Positions 17,466-26,597 are shown, counted from the stretch's first letter. The stretch: DNA of 64,000 nt from Rhodobacteraceae bacterium S2214 (GCA_025141675.1 CP081161.1:2454001-2518000), one strand, 5' to 3'. Numbers and translations: made by a program. The notes: generated from the letters alone by a model not told the origin.

Positions 17466-17574
17466 GGACTAATCCTCACGTTCTGTTGGGTCTTTGACCC
17501 GGTTTTGGACGTTAGTTACCCAACGTCCTTTCTTGATCTGCGTGGCCTATAACAGAGAATTTCTGCGAGGCAAA
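17466..17574 (-). promoter_or_regulatory. acpP promoter and double-hairpin leader
   Basis: On the minus strand TTTGCC (complement of 17569-17574) and TTATAG (complement of 17547-17552) form a candidate sigma-70 promoter with 16-nt spacing. The leader then has two perfect hairpins: a 7-bp stem GGACGTT/AACGTCC (17507-17513 and 17522-17528) and a 5-bp stem GGGTC/GACCC (17488-17492 and 17496-17500). They may stabilise the mRNA or tune translation. Confidence 0.5.
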
Positions 17575-17609
17575 CATTTTCAACACCCCACCGGACGATG
17601 GGGCGTGGA

Positions 17610-18344
17610 TCACAACATGGCCATGCCACCGTTCACATGCAAGGTCGTGCCCGTCATATATCCGGCCTCATTGCTGGCAAGGTACAGCACCGCTGCGCCG
17701 ATTTCCGCCGGATCGCCCATGCGACCTGCTGGTACATTGTTCAAAATACCTGATTTTTGGTCGTCAGTCAGCTTTTCGGTCATCGGCGTAGTAATGAAAC
17801 CGGGTGCGATACAATTGACGGTGATGCCGCGGCTCGCGACTTCGTAGGCGATGGATTTGGACATACCAACCATACCGGCCTTGGACGCGGCATAGTTCGC
17901 CTGCCCCGGATTTCCGGTCGCGCCAACGACGCTAGAGATGTTGATGATTCTACCCCAGCGGGATTTCATCATACCGCGGATCGCGCCTTTACACAGTCGC
18001 ATTGTGGACGTCAGGTTGACCTCTAGGACAGATGACCATTCTTCTTCGGACATCCGCATGAAGATGTTGTCGCGTGTGATGCCAGCGTTATTCACTAGAA
18101 TATCGACCGACCCCATCGCCTCAACGGCTTGTTTCGGCAGTGCATTTACTGCGTCCGCATCGCTCAGGTTACAGGGCAGCACATGCGCGCGGTCCAGTTC
18201 AGAAGCCAAGGCTTCGAGCGGCTCCACCCGTGTGCCTGACAACGCTACAGTCGCCCCAGCATCGTGCAGCGCGTGGGCAATCGCCCCGCCAATGCCGCCA
18301 GACGCGCCTGTCAAAAGTACATTTTTCCCAGTCAGATCAAACAT
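17610..18344 (-). CDS. fabG: 3-oxoacyl-ACP reductase
   Basis: A 244-residue short-chain dehydrogenase reducing beta-ketoacyl-ACP with NADPH. Nucleotide binding motif TGASGGIGGAIA at 12-23, NNAGITRDN at 85-93, and the catalytic set Ser138, Tyr151, Lys155 (YAASK). The C-terminal VNGGMAML is typical of FabG. It lies 23 nt after fabD and 145 nt before acpP on the same strand, the common fabD-fabG-acpP order. Confidence 0.97.
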   Translation of the reverse strand: MFDLTGKNVLLTGASGGIGGAIAHALHDAGATVALSGTRVEPLEALASELDRAHVLPCNLSDADAVNALPKQAVEAMGSVDILVNNAGITRDNIFMRMSEEEWSSVLEVNLTSTMRLCKGAIRGMMKSRWGRIINISSVVGATGNPGQANYAASKAGMVGMSKSIAYEVASRGITVNCIAPGFITTPMTEKLTDDQKSGILNNVPAGRMGDPAEIGAAVLYLASNEAGYMTGTTLHVNGGMAML

Positions 18345-18367
18345 CTTCGATCCCTTCTTAATCTATT

Positions 18368-19303
18368 TTATGAAAGTGAGGCAGCAGCGGCTGCGACGTC
18401 TTCTGGCGTGCCGACATTGCGCGACGCGATCTCTTTGTTGATGCGGCGGATCATACCGGACAAGGCCTTGCCCGACCCGATTTCCCAAGCCTGATCAACA
18501 CCTTGATCGCCCATCCACAACACGCTTTCGCGCCAGCGCACGGAACCTGTGACCTGCTCCACAAGCAATTTACGGATTTGATCAGGGTCAGTCACCGCTT
18601 CTGCCACGACGTTCGCCACGACCGGAACCGCAGGAGCGCTGATCGTTGTGTCCGCCAAAGCCGCGGCCATTTTATCGGCGGCTGGCCCCATCAATGCGCA
18701 ATGGAATGGCGCGGAAACTGGCAAGAGCATTGCGCGTTTTGCGCCCTTCTCTTTTGCGATTTCAACGGCCCGTTCAACGGCAGCTTTGTGTCCAGAAACA
18801 ACAACTTGGCTCGGGTCATTGTCATTTGCGGCCTGACAGACTTCGCCCTGAGCTGCTTCTTCGGCCACGGCTTGTGCCGTCGCGAAATCCAAACCCAGCA
18901 AAGCGGCCATCGCGCCAACACCCACAGGTACGGCTTCTTGCATCGCCGCACCGCGCAGGCGCAACAGTTTCGCAGTGTCGGAAATCGATAGCGCACCGGC
19001 TGCGGCCAAGGCAGAATATTCGCCCAGCGAATGACCTGCCACAAAATCAGCCGCAGAGATCGTAACCCCTTCTGATTCCAGCGCTTTCATCGCTGCAAGC
19101 GACGTCGCCATCAATGCAGGTTGTGCATTCTTGGTCAGGGTTAAATCCGCAATATCGCCGGTCCAGATCAGGTCTGACAGCTTTTCACCCAAGGCGTCAT
19201 CCACCTCGGCGAAAACCTGTGCCGCCGCTGGATATGCATCGGCCAAAGCCTTACCCATCCCAATGGCTTGCGCCCCTTGTCCCGGAAATACAAATGCCCG
19301 CAT
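18368..19303 (-). CDS. fabD: Malonyl CoA-ACP transacylase
   Basis: A 311-residue enzyme moving malonyl from CoA to ACP. The active site is Ser92 in VAGHSLGEYSALAAAG; the opening RAFVFPGQGAQAIGMG is diagnostic. The start is the ATG at 19303; the frame stays open further upstream, but the extra 38 residues are not FabD-like. It heads the fabD-fabG-acpP group. Confidence 0.97.
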   Translation of the reverse strand: MRAFVFPGQGAQAIGMGKALADAYPAAAQVFAEVDDALGEKLSDLIWTGDIADLTLTKNAQPALMATSLAAMKALESEGVTISAADFVAGHSLGEYSALAAAGALSISDTAKLLRLRGAAMQEAVPVGVGAMAALLGLDFATAQAVAEEAAQGEVCQAANDNDPSQVVVSGHKAAVERAVEIAKEKGAKRAMLLPVSAPFHCALMGPAADKMAAALADTTISAPAVPVVANVVAEAVTDPDQIRKLLVEQVTGSVRWRESVLWMGDQGVDQAWEIGSGKALSGMIRRINKEIASRNVGTPEDVAAAAASLS

Positions 19304-19495
19304 CTTGCGCGTCCCCACTTTGTTAAACTCTTTCCCTTGCAATAGCCTGACGACGCCCTGCACACAAGGAAAGCCGCCCTGTGATACGCGTGCACAACCC
19401 GTGCACAAGGCGTGCACAGGCGTTGTGCGATTATCGGCCTGCCGCAGACACCCTGTTCGTCGTAAATTGGGTGCGTATCGACCAAGGATTTAACC
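19304..19495. promoter_or_regulatory. Divergent promoter region fabD / cytochrome b561 with phased GTGCACA repeats
   Basis: A 192-nt divergent region. It contains three copies of GTGCACA at 19390-19396, 19401-19407 and 19412-19418, each exactly 11 bp apart, that is one helical turn. GTGCAC is itself palindromic. A partial inverted copy (TTGTGCG) follows at 19423-19429. This looks like a cooperative operator. The bound regulator is unknown. Confidence 0.55.
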
Positions 19496-20683
19496 ATGTC
19501 ACATCCCACCACCTACCATACCGTCACGAAGTCTTTTCACTGGCTAACCGCGCTTTTGATCCTCGCGATCATCCCGCTTGGCGTCATTGCAAACGGCCTG
19601 CCTTTTGAAACGAGCGATCAATTGGCCACCAAGGCATTCGTGTTTTCACTTCACAAGACGCTCGGGGTCGCAGTCTTTTTCGTCGCCCTGCTCCGCATCC
19701 TTTGGGCTGTCACACAAGACAAGCCCGGACCGCTTCATCCTGAACGCAAAGCTGAAACGCTTCTGGCCGAAGTCATCCATTGGGTGCTCTACATTTCTCT
19801 TGTTGCTGTTCCGCTGACCGGTTGGATCGAACATGCCGCGACAACAGGTTTTGCCCCGATCTGGTGGCCATTCGGTCAATCGCTGTTCTTCGTCCCAAAG
19901 TCCGAAGCACTGTCCCACACCTTTGCGAGCCTGCATTGGATGTTTGGTAAATTGATGGTGGCATCCATCTTGCTGCATATTGCGGGCGCATTGAAACATC
20001 AGGTTGTCGATAAAGACGCAACGCTGCGCCGGATGTGGTTTGGTAAAGCCGATGCACCGACAGTCGCGCCACATGTGACCAAAGCGGCACCGCCGTTGAT
20101 CGCGGTGATTGCGTTTGTCGCTGCAGGAATTGCAGCATACGGGCTGGGCTTGCTTGAAAAGCACGACGGACCAGCGGTTGAATCTGCCGCGCTGGAAGCG
20201 GTCGCATCCGAATGGGCTGTGCAAGACGGCGAGATCGCCATCACAATATCGCAGTTTGGTAGCGCCGTGACCGGCAATTTCGCTGACTGGACGTCCGACA
20301 TCAGCTTTGACCCTGCCCCAGCGGACGTCATGGGCAATGTCACGACGGTGATTTCAATCGGGTCTTTGACGCTTGGCTCTGTCACAGCGGATGCGATGAA
20401 ACCAGATTACTTTGACGTCGAGGCGCATCCCACTGCGACCTTCACTGCCGACATCAAACCTGACGGCGACAGCTATATCGCAGACGGTAGCGTCACGATC
20501 AAAGGCACGACGGTTCCTGTGCAAATGCCGTTTGAACTGGTGATTGACGGAGAGACCGCCACAATGACGGGCGGGCTGACGTTAGACCGGCAGGCCTTTA
20601 ACGTGGGCGAAAGCCAATCGGATGCCGCATCTTTGGGATTTGATGTTGAAGTCGCCATCGCACTGACAGCCACGCGCAACTAA
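19496..20683 (+). CDS. Cytochrome b561 - YceI fusion protein
   Basis: A 395-residue two-domain protein. Residues 1-185 are a cytochrome b561 with four membrane helices and candidate heme ligands His15, His53, His147 and His161. A fifth helix lies at 200-220. Residues 225-395 are a YceI-like lipocalin fold domain, expected in the periplasm (FGSAVTGNFADWTSDISFDP, AHPTATFTADIKP, VTIKGTTVPVQMPFELV). The b561 part probably transfers electrons from quinol; YceI domains bind isoprenoid or quinone-like lipids. The two halves therefore may handle the same class of ligand. Convergent with a stand-alone yceI across a shared terminator. Confidence 0.88.
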   Translation: MSHPTTYHTVTKSFHWLTALLILAIIPLGVIANGLPFETSDQLATKAFVFSLHKTLGVAVFFVALLRILWAVTQDKPGPLHPERKAETLLAEVIHWVLYISLVAVPLTGWIEHAATTGFAPIWWPFGQSLFFVPKSEALSHTFASLHWMFGKLMVASILLHIAGALKHQVVDKDATLRRMWFGKADAPTVAPHVTKAAPPLIAVIAFVAAGIAAYGLGLLEKHDGPAVESAALEAVASEWAVQDGEIAITISQFGSAVTGNFADWTSDISFDPAPADVMGNVTTVISIGSLTLGSVTADAMKPDYFDVEAHPTATFTADIKPDGDSYIADGSVTIKGTTVPVQMPFELVIDGETATMTGGLTLDRQAFNVGESQSDAASLGFDVEVAIALTATRN

Positions 20684-20706
20684 CGCGCCATCCCCCAGAC
20701 ACACAA

Positions 20707-20740
20707 AAGGGCCGCGCATCACTGCGCGGCCCTTTCTATT
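20707..20740. terminator. Bidirectional terminator between the two YceI genes
   Basis: A 12-bp perfect stem AAGGGCCGCGCA (20707-20718) and TGCGCGGCCCTT (20723-20734) with loop TCAC, T-rich on the plus side and followed by A/T on the other. Confidence 0.88.
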
Positions 20741-20757
20741 TTTATCCGCGATGCAGA

Positions 20758-21348
20758 TTACTGCGCAGCAACCGCTTCGATAGAAATTGCCAGTGGGATT
20801 TCGTTCGGAATGAATGGTGCGAACATGCCCAAGTTATAATCCGAGCGGTTCAGCGTCACTGTCGCGTCCAGACCAATGGCCTTGCTGCCTTGGTATGGTG
20901 GGAATGGATATTCTTCCGTCTGCGCATTCAGAACAGTTTCAAGCACAACAGACTGTGTCACGCCGTTGAGTGTCAGATCGCCTGTGATGTTCGCGGTCGC
21001 GTCGCCTGTCACTTCGATGGATGTGGATGCGAATGTCACGTCAGGGAATTCGCCAAGCTTGAAGAAGTCACCGGACTGCAGGAAGTGACCTGACCGCGCG
21101 TCCCAGCCTGTGATCATGGATTCGGCAGGGAATGTGACGGAAACGGTAGATGCGGCTGGGTCTTCAGCGTCAAACATGATCTCGCCGCCAAAACCGGAGA
21201 ACATGCCGTAAGTTGTCGAGAAACCAGCGTGGTTATAAGAGAAAACGATCTGGCTGTGGCTTTCGTTCAAAGCGTAAGCTTCTGGGGCAGCAGCAGCAGC
21301 AGTTGCGAATGGGGCGGCCAATACGGCGGCGAGTACGATATTTTTCAT
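20758..21348 (-). CDS. Periplasmic YceI family protein
   Basis: A 196-residue exported protein. Start at the ATG at 21348 (MKNIVLAAVLAAPFATAAAAA), with AGGAG upstream; this gives a clear signal peptide cut after about residue 20. The mature part is a YceI domain (LNESHSQIVFSYNHAGFSTTYGMF, GDLTLNGVTQSVVLET). YceI proteins bind polyisoprenoids; their cellular role is unsettled. It is convergent with the cytochrome b561-YceI fusion. Confidence 0.93.
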   Translation of the reverse strand: MKNIVLAAVLAAPFATAAAAAPEAYALNESHSQIVFSYNHAGFSTTYGMFSGFGGEIMFDAEDPAASTVSVTFPAESMITGWDARSGHFLQSGDFFKLGEFPDVTFASTSIEVTGDATANITGDLTLNGVTQSVVLETVLNAQTEEYPFPPYQGSKAIGLDATVTLNRSDYNLGMFAPFIPNEIPLAISIEAVAAQ

Positions 21349-21462
21349 CGGGTAGCTCCTAGGTGTGGTCAATGCCGGTCGTGGTGCATTTGATAACCTG
21401 TAAATTGCAAAGCTTCCCCGCCCACTCAATTCTGCATTTTTGAACATGACGTGTGGATAAAA

Positions 21463-21497
21463 GAAAAAACGCGACCCTTCCGCTGGAAGAATCGCGC
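21463..21497 (-). terminator. Terminator after the 208-residue membrane protein gene
   Basis: On the minus strand, GCGCGATTCTTCC and GGAAGGGTCGCG pair with small mismatches around a short loop, followed by TTTTTTC (complement of 21463-21469). Confidence 0.7.
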
Positions 21498-21531
21498 CTG
21501 AATGTCAGTTATTTGAGCGGCTTAGGGGGAA

Positions 21532-22158
21532 TTAAGCGGCGTCTTTGAAAGCGTCGATGTCGGCTTTGCGTTTTGCGATCGCGTTGGCACCTACGATCAC
21601 GTCTCGGCTGATGCGGTCATGAAGGGTGGACAACGCCCCTTCGCGGCCAGTCGCAACTTCAACACTTTCGGATGAATTGCGATAGAGCAGGACAAGGCTT
21701 GCAGGGCCCTTTTTGGCGCTTGGTTCCAGCACAACTTTGCCAATGGAATCGAAGCTGTAGCAAGCCAACAGGGACATGCGGCCCGTGTGATTACGAATGA
21801 CTTCGCGGATTTCACCGCGTGCATTGTCGATTTGAATTTCAGAGATTGTACCGCGGCTTGCGTACCACAGCAGCAGTGCGGATGCGGCTACAAACACAAT
21901 CGTTGCGAACAGGCGCATCATCAATGCGTCCACGCTGAACAACATGCCCGGAATGATCCACATACCAAGGGCCGCAGCCAAAAGAGCGGCACCGGCAATC
22001 AAGCTAAGCGATTGGGCGAAGATCAGGCTATGGCCCGTCTCGCTTGTCGAACGAACGATGTAACCCCAATGGGTTTCTTCTGTGCAAAATCCGTCTCGCG
22101 GCAAATCACACGGCGTTGGTGCGTGCATCTTGGATGTGCTTATTGTTGCATCTGACAT
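21532..22158 (-). CDS. Membrane protein of unknown function
   Basis: A 208-residue protein with an N-terminal soluble stretch, two membrane helices at about 46-68 and 78-100, and a C-terminal beta-rich cytoplasmic domain that begins ISEIQIDNARGEIREVIRNHTGR, continues SIGKVVLEPSAKKGPASLVLLYR, and ends in a charged helix. The pattern suggests a small membrane-linked PH-like or DUF-type domain, but I do not recognise a family. Monocistronic, with its own terminator. Upstream is an 11-bp tandem duplication at 22199-22220. Confidence 0.6.
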   Translation of the reverse strand: MSDATISTSKMHAPTPCDLPRDGFCTEETHWGYIVRSTSETGHSLIFAQSLSLIAGAALLAAALGMWIIPGMLFSVDALMMRLFATIVFVAASALLLWYASRGTISEIQIDNARGEIREVIRNHTGRMSLLACYSFDSIGKVVLEPSAKKGPASLVLLYRNSSESVEVATGREGALSTLHDRISRDVIVGANAIAKRKADIDAFKDAA

Positions 22159-22198
22159 TGTTGCGTTCTCCCCTAGCTTGCCGGTCCAAGTGACGATC

Positions 22199-22220
22199 AG
22201 ATCAGGGCAAGATCAGGGCA
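22199..22220. repeat. Perfect tandem duplication of an 11-mer
   Basis: AGATCAGGGCA occurs twice head to tail at 22199-22209 and 22210-22220, in the region upstream of the 208-residue membrane protein gene. Two copies one helical turn apart could be an operator or a replication slip. Confidence 0.6.
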
Positions 22221-22310
22221 ACACCGAGGCAAAACACGAAAAAGGGTAAAAAAATCGTTAACGCGCCCAAATCCCGTGGTTTTTATCGCTGAAACGGGTC
22301 TCATCGTTAC

Positions 22311-22446
22311 TTGCAATGCGATGCGTCGGCTGTATAAGGCACCGTCCGCTGCAACGTATATGAACTGCGCAGTCTCTCGTGATTGGGGTGCGGTGGACCT
22401 GAGATGCCCCTCTCTATGAAATGCGCTGAACATGAATGGAGATCGC
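22311..22446 (+). promoter_or_regulatory. rpsF operon promoter and leader
   Basis: TTGCAA (22311-22316) and TATAAG (22333-22338) with a 16-nt spacer make a good sigma-70 promoter. The leader of about 100 nt contains a possible hairpin with GGGG (22386-22389) and CCCC (22408-22411) arms. Many rpsF leaders carry an S6:S18 binding hairpin; I could not confirm its consensus here. Confidence 0.5.
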
Positions 22447-22803
22447 ATGCCGCTATATGAGCATGTTATGATTGCGCGTCAGGATTTGTCCGCCACGCAA
22501 GCAGAAAGCCTGATTGAACACTTCGGTACTGTTCTGTCCGATAACGGTGGTAAACTGTTGGAGAACGAATACTGGGGCGTCAAAACAATGGCGTACAAAA
22601 TCAACAAGAACCGTAAAGGCCACTATGCCTTCTTGCGCACAGATGCACCTGCACCTGCTGTACAAGAAATGGAGCGTCTGATGCGCCTGCACGAAGACGT
22701 GATGCGCGTTTTGACCATCAAGGTCGATCAGCACGCTGAAGGTCCTTCAGTTCAAATGCAAAAACGTGACGAGCGGGACCGCGGTCCACGTGAACGTCGC
22801 TAA
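22447..22803 (+). CDS. rpsF: 30S ribosomal protein bS6
   Basis: A 118-residue bS6. The start MPLYEHVMIARQDLS at 22447 has GGAG 5 nt upstream; an in-frame ATG at 22432 would add five residues and is less likely. Internal motifs ENEYWGVKTMAYKINKN and GHYAFLRTDAP are typical. It binds the central domain of 16S rRNA together with bS18, encoded next. First gene of rpsF-rpsR-rplI. Confidence 0.97.
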   Translation: MPLYEHVMIARQDLSATQAESLIEHFGTVLSDNGGKLLENEYWGVKTMAYKINKNRKGHYAFLRTDAPAPAVQEMERLMRLHEDVMRVLTIKVDQHAEGPSVQMQKRDERDRGPRERR

Positions 22804-22827
22804 TCGGATCAGGAAAGGACATTAATC

Positions 22828-23055
22828 ATGGCTACTAAACCATTTTTCCGTCGTCGTAAGTCTGATCCGTTTGAAGGCGAAAACGCGCCTAAGATCGACT
22901 ATAAAGACACTCGCCTTTTGCAGCGCTACATCTCTGAGCGCGGTAAAATTGTTCCAGCCCGTATCACAGCTGTTGGTGCCAAGAACCAGCGTGCGCTCGC
23001 TCGTGCGATCAAACGCGCGCGTTTCCTTGCCCTGCTGCCATACGCTGTAAAGTAA
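22828..23055 (+). CDS. rpsR: 30S ribosomal protein bS18
   Basis: A 75-residue bS18 with the family core [19 protein letters not shown] and the basic tail [19 protein letters not shown]. 24 nt after rpsF, 12 nt before rplI. No cysteine ligands are present, as expected for a zinc-free S18. Confidence 0.98.
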   Translation: MATKPFFRRRKSDPFEGENAPKIDYKDTRLLQRYISERGKIVPARITAVGAKNQRALARAIKRARFLALLPYAVK

Positions 23056-23067
23056 GGAGACTACACA

Positions 23068-23676
23068 ATGGATGTTATCCTACTTGAGCGCGTCGCAAAG
23101 CTTGGCCAAATGGGCGAAGTTGTGTCTGTGAAGCAAGGTTACGCACGTAACTACCTGCTGCCACAAGGCAAAGCACTGCGCGTGAATGCTGCCAACATGG
23201 CACGTTTCGAAGCTGAAAAAGCACAACTCGAAGCACGCAACCTCGAAACCAAAAAAGAAGCAGAATCATTGGCTGAAAAGCTTGATGGTCAGTCCTTCAT
23301 CATCATCCGGTCTGCGTCTGACGCAGGTTCGCTTTACGGTTCTGTTACACCACGTGACATTTCCGAAGCTGCGGATGCTGAAGGTTTCACTATCGACAAG
23401 CGTCAGGTTGTTCTGGCCGCTGGTATCAAGGATCTTGGTCTGCACACTGCAACCGTGAACCTGCACCCAGAAGTTGCTGCTGAAGTCACGCTGAACGTTG
23501 CACGTTCCGCTGAAGAAGCAGAACTGCAAGCGGCTGGTAAGTCGATCCAAGAGCTGGCAGCTGAAGAAGAAGCAGCAGCTGAGTTCGAGATCAACGAACT
23601 GTTCGACGATATCGGTGGCGCGCAAATGGACGACGACGGCGACGAGGCACCTGCCCCGCGTTCCGACGACGACTAA
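23068..23676 (+). CDS. rplI: 50S ribosomal protein bL9 with acidic C-terminal extension
   Basis: A 202-residue bL9. The N-terminal rRNA-binding domain ([34 protein letters not shown]) and the C-terminal domain ([11 protein letters not shown]) fill about 150 residues, the usual length. Beyond this is an extra tail of roughly 45 residues, rich in Glu, Asp and Ala and ending in DDD. Such tails occur in this bacterial order; their role is unknown. AAGGAG precedes the start. A strong terminator follows. Confidence 0.97.
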   Translation: MDVILLERVAKLGQMGEVVSVKQGYARNYLLPQGKALRVNAANMARFEAEKAQLEARNLETKKEAESLAEKLDGQSFIIIRSASDAGSLYGSVTPRDISEAADAEGFTIDKRQVVLAAGIKDLGLHTATVNLHPEVAAEVTLNVARSAEEAELQAAGKSIQELAAEEEAAAEFEINELFDDIGGAQMDDDGDEAPAPRSDDD

Positions 23677-23696
23677 GTCGCACTGCGATGAATTTG

Positions 23697-23728
23697 AAAA
23701 GGCCGTAGCGCAAGCTGCGGCCTTTTTT
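23697..23728 (+). terminator. Terminator of rpsF-rpsR-rplI
   Basis: AAAGGCCGTAGC and GCTGCGGCCTTT form a stem with a small GCAA-type loop, followed by a run of T at 23723-23728. Confidence 0.88.
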
Positions 23729-23886
23729 GTTGCGGTGTGATTGTGACCGAAACCGGCACTGCACCTCATAAAAACAAGGCATTTCCTGAACCTACCGCCA
23801 CGTCATCAGATTTGGGCGCAGATTTTTCACCCTGTCGTGGAATTTCTGTTACGTTCATCCTCTTTAGTGGGAAAAAAGGGGAAACC

Positions 23887-25845
23887 ATGACACTTACAAT
23901 GAATCGTCGCGGCTTTTTGGCTGGGACTGCTGGTCTTATCGCCATGCATCCATTCTCTGCCAGTGCAGCTAGCAATCAGGCCCATTTGCGCCTGATGGAA
24001 ACCACAGATTTGCACGTCCACGTCTTTCCGTACGATTATTATGCAGACAAGCCGGTCGATACGGTTGGTCTTGCGCGCACCGCATCCATCATCGGTGAAG
24101 TACGGGCCGAATCTACGAACTCACTGCTGATCGACAACGGAGATTTCCTGCAGGGTAACCCGATGGGCGACTACATCGCCTATGAGCGCGGCATGAAAGA
24201 CGGAGACATGCATCCCGTCATCACTGCGATGAACACGCTGGGCTTTGATGCGTCCACATTGGGCAACCACGAATTCAACTATGGCATCAGCTTTTTGATG
24301 AAAGCGCTCGCTGGTGCCGACTTCCCCGTCGTCAGCGCGAACGTCGTTAAAGAAATGGGCGCGACCCCACGCGAAGATACCACGTTGATCAAGCCATACG
24401 TGATCATGGACAAAATGATCACCGACGGGAACGGCGAAAGCCACCCGATCAAAATCGGCATGATCGGCTTTGTTCCACCACAGATCATGAACTGGGACCG
24501 CAAGCATCTTGAAGGCAACGTGCAGACCCGCGACATCGTCGCGACCGCCAAAGCCTACGTGCCGCAAATGCGCGAAGAAGGTTGCGATATCATCGTGGCG
24601 CTTTGCCATTCGGGTATCGGCTCTGCGAACGCAGAAGACGGCATGGAGAACGCAGCGATTCCTTTGGCCGCTGTTGATGGCATCGACGCAATTCTGACCG
24701 GCCACAGCCACCTCGTCTTCCCATCGTCCAAATACGCAGATCTTGATGGTCTCGACGTTGAAAAAGGCACGATTTCAGGCAAACCCGGCGTTATGGGTGG
24801 GTTCTGGGGCAGCCACATGGGTCTGGTTGATCTGCTGCTAGAACGCGACGGCAACGGTTGGCGTATTCTGTCGCACACATCCGAGGCCCGTCCGATTTCA
24901 CAACGCAACGAAGATCGCAGCGTGACAGCCTTGGTTGAAAGCGACGAGACTGTGCTTGCATCGGTTCAACAGGACCACGACGAGACGCTCGCCTATGTGC
25001 GGCGCGCCGTTGGCAAGACTGACGCGGCTTTGCACAGCTACTTTGCCTTGGTCGCAGATGATCCGTCCGTGCAAATCGTGTCCAACGCACAGCTGTGGTA
25101 CATCAAAGACCAGATGGTCGGCACCGATTACGAAGGACTGCCAATCCTTTCTGCGGCAGCACCATTCAAAGCTGGTGGCCGTGGCGGTCCGGAATACTAC
25201 ACCGACGTGCCAGTGGGCGACGTAGCGATCAAGAACGTGGCCGATCTGTACCTGTATCCGAACACCGTACGCGCGGTGAAGGTGACGGGCGCGCAGGTCA
25301 AAGACTGGCTGGAACGCTCTGCGGGTATGTTCAATCAGGTTGAAGCTGGCGCATCCGATGCGACCCTGCTGAACCCGGACTTCCCAAGCTACAACTTTGA
25401 TGTGATGGACGGCGTCGCATACCAAATCGACTTGTCCCAACCATCCAAGTTTGACCGTGACGGGGCTGTTGTGAACGCAGATGCGAACCGTATCGTGAAC
25501 CTGACGTTCGAAGGCCAACCTGTTGATCCGGCACAGGAGTTCATCATCGCGACGAACAACTACCGCGCCTCTGGTGGCGGCAGCTTCCCTGGTGCGGATG
25601 GCAGCACGGTGATCTTTGAAGGTCCCGACACCAACCGCGACGTCATCGTGCGTTACATCGTGGACAAAGGCACGGTCAGCCCTGCGGCCGACGCGAACTG
25701 GTCGTTTGCAAGCATGGACGACACGACGGTTCTGTTTGAAACGGGCCCAGCGGGTGCAGCTTATGCGGCCGACGTTCCGGGCGTGTCGATTGAAGAAGCA
25801 GGTACAAGCGACACAGGCTTCGCCCTGTTCCGCATCACACTTTGA
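23887..25845 (+). CDS. cpdB: Tat-exported 2',3'-cyclic-nucleotide 2'-phosphodiesterase / 3'-nucleotidase
   Basis: A 652-residue periplasmic enzyme. Start at the ATG at 23887 (AAGGGGA upstream) gives a twin-arginine signal [11 protein letters not shown] with a hydrophobic core and ASA cleavage region near residue 28. Metallophosphatase motifs follow in order: DLHVH (41-45), DNGDFLQGN (83-91), LGNHEFNYG (125-133), CHSGIG and GHSHLVFP. The C-terminal substrate domain has [17 protein letters not shown] and NNYRASGGG. The family removes the 2' phosphate from cyclic nucleotides and then dephosphorylates 3' nucleotides, giving phosphate and nucleosides. It stands alone with its own terminator. Confidence 0.93.
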   Translation: MTLTMNRRGFLAGTAGLIAMHPFSASAASNQAHLRLMETTDLHVHVFPYDYYADKPVDTVGLARTASIIGEVRAESTNSLLIDNGDFLQGNPMGDYIAYERGMKDGDMHPVITAMNTLGFDASTLGNHEFNYGISFLMKALAGADFPVVSANVVKEMGATPREDTTLIKPYVIMDKMITDGNGESHPIKIGMIGFVPPQIMNWDRKHLEGNVQTRDIVATAKAYVPQMREEGCDIIVALCHSGIGSANAEDGMENAAIPLAAVDGIDAILTGHSHLVFPSSKYADLDGLDVEKGTISGKPGVMGGFWGSHMGLVDLLLERDGNGWRILSHTSEARPISQRNEDRSVTALVESDETVLASVQQDHDETLAYVRRAVGKTDAALHSYFALVADDPSVQIVSNAQLWYIKDQMVGTDYEGLPILSAAAPFKAGGRGGPEYYTDVPVGDVAIKNVADLYLYPNTVRAVKVTGAQVKDWLERSAGMFNQVEAGASDATLLNPDFPSYNFDVMDGVAYQIDLSQPSKFDRDGAVVNADANRIVNLTFEGQPVDPAQEFIIATNNYRASGGGSFPGADGSTVIFEGPDTNRDVIVRYIVDKGTVSPAADANWSFASMDDTTVLFETGPAGAAYAADVPGVSIEEAGTSDTGFALFRITL

Positions 25846-25856
25846 TCTAAAAACGA

Positions 25857-25889
25857 CGAAGGGCCGCAGGTATCACTGCGGCCCTTTTC
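25857..25889 (+). terminator. Terminator after cpdB
   Basis: Perfect stem GGGCCGCAG (25861-25869) and CTGCGGCCC (25876-25884) followed by TTTT. Confidence 0.87.
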
Positions 25890-26060
25890 TGTTGGTATTC
25901 ACCCGACAAAAAACTTCGTTTCCCGTCCTTGCAGCTCCACCCGAAGTCAAGAACATTGCCACATTTCAAATCCTATGCAATCGTAACGCGAATGACACCG
26001 TCATTTATTGCAAATCGATTTTGGCCTGCCATTTTTGAAATTTTATGAAGGAAATTGTTC

Positions 26061-26597
26061 ATGCCGATGTGCACTTATCCGCTGGGATGCGACAAATACG
26101 CCGTCAGGAATAACGTCCGCTGTTCGGATCATTTGACCCGCAACGCTACTGAGCGCAAAAAAGAGGCGGCAATGGTCAAGCAATTTCGTGCTGACGAGGC
26201 CAACCGAGCAAAACTTGCTGAGGAACACGAGGCGAGAAGCGCCAAAGCGACCAAGTTACGAGATGCCCAAATTGCCAAAGTCGAGCGCCAGGCAAAAGTG
26301 ATCCGTGAACATGTGCAACGTTGGGAAGCCTTGATTGACGGTATCGAGGCGCAAGTCATCGCGCTTCGCGCTACTATTCCGGGCGCAAATGCGGGCCAGA
26401 ACAACGGCGCTGATGATATCCCAGGTGGCAATACGAATGAAATCCGGCTTTTGATTTCGGGCCCGTCTGAAGGTGTCACCGTTGGGGAAATTTGCAGACA
26501 CATCGCGGGCTTTGATTCATCTGACAGCGGGTGCTTTAAGTTCCGGCGTGCCACGGGTGCGGGCAATGGATCAAATATATTGATCCATTGCCGTTAA
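26061..26597 (+). CDS. Orphan protein with putative N-terminal zinc knuckle and coiled coil
   Basis: A 178-residue protein of no family I recognise. Start at ATG 26061 with AAGGA upstream; an in-frame TTG at 26055 is also possible. Residues 4-24 carry a C-x5-C-x10-C-x2-H pattern (Cys4, Cys10, Cys21, His24) in CTYPLGC and RCSDH, which could hold a metal. Residues 28-107 are rich in Ala, Lys, Glu and Arg and look like a long coiled coil. After a Gly/Asn linker the C-terminus (128-178) is a small mixed domain with EICRHIAGFDSS, a possible helix-turn-helix-like or DNA-contacting unit. It has no operon partners. Possibly acquired; I cannot tell. Confidence 0.62.
   Translation: MPMCTYPLGCDKYAVRNNVRCSDHLTRNATERKKEAAMVKQFRADEANRAKLAEEHEARSAKATKLRDAQIAKVERQAKVIREHVQRWEALIDGIEAQVIALRATIPGANAGQNNGADDIPGGNTNEIRLLISGPSEGVTVGEICRHIAGFDSSDSGCFKFRRATGAGNGSNILIHCR

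Noticed and set aside
17586..17603. Terminator after fabG (CCCCA / TGGGG)
   Set aside because: The stem is only 5 bp and no T-tract follows on the minus strand.
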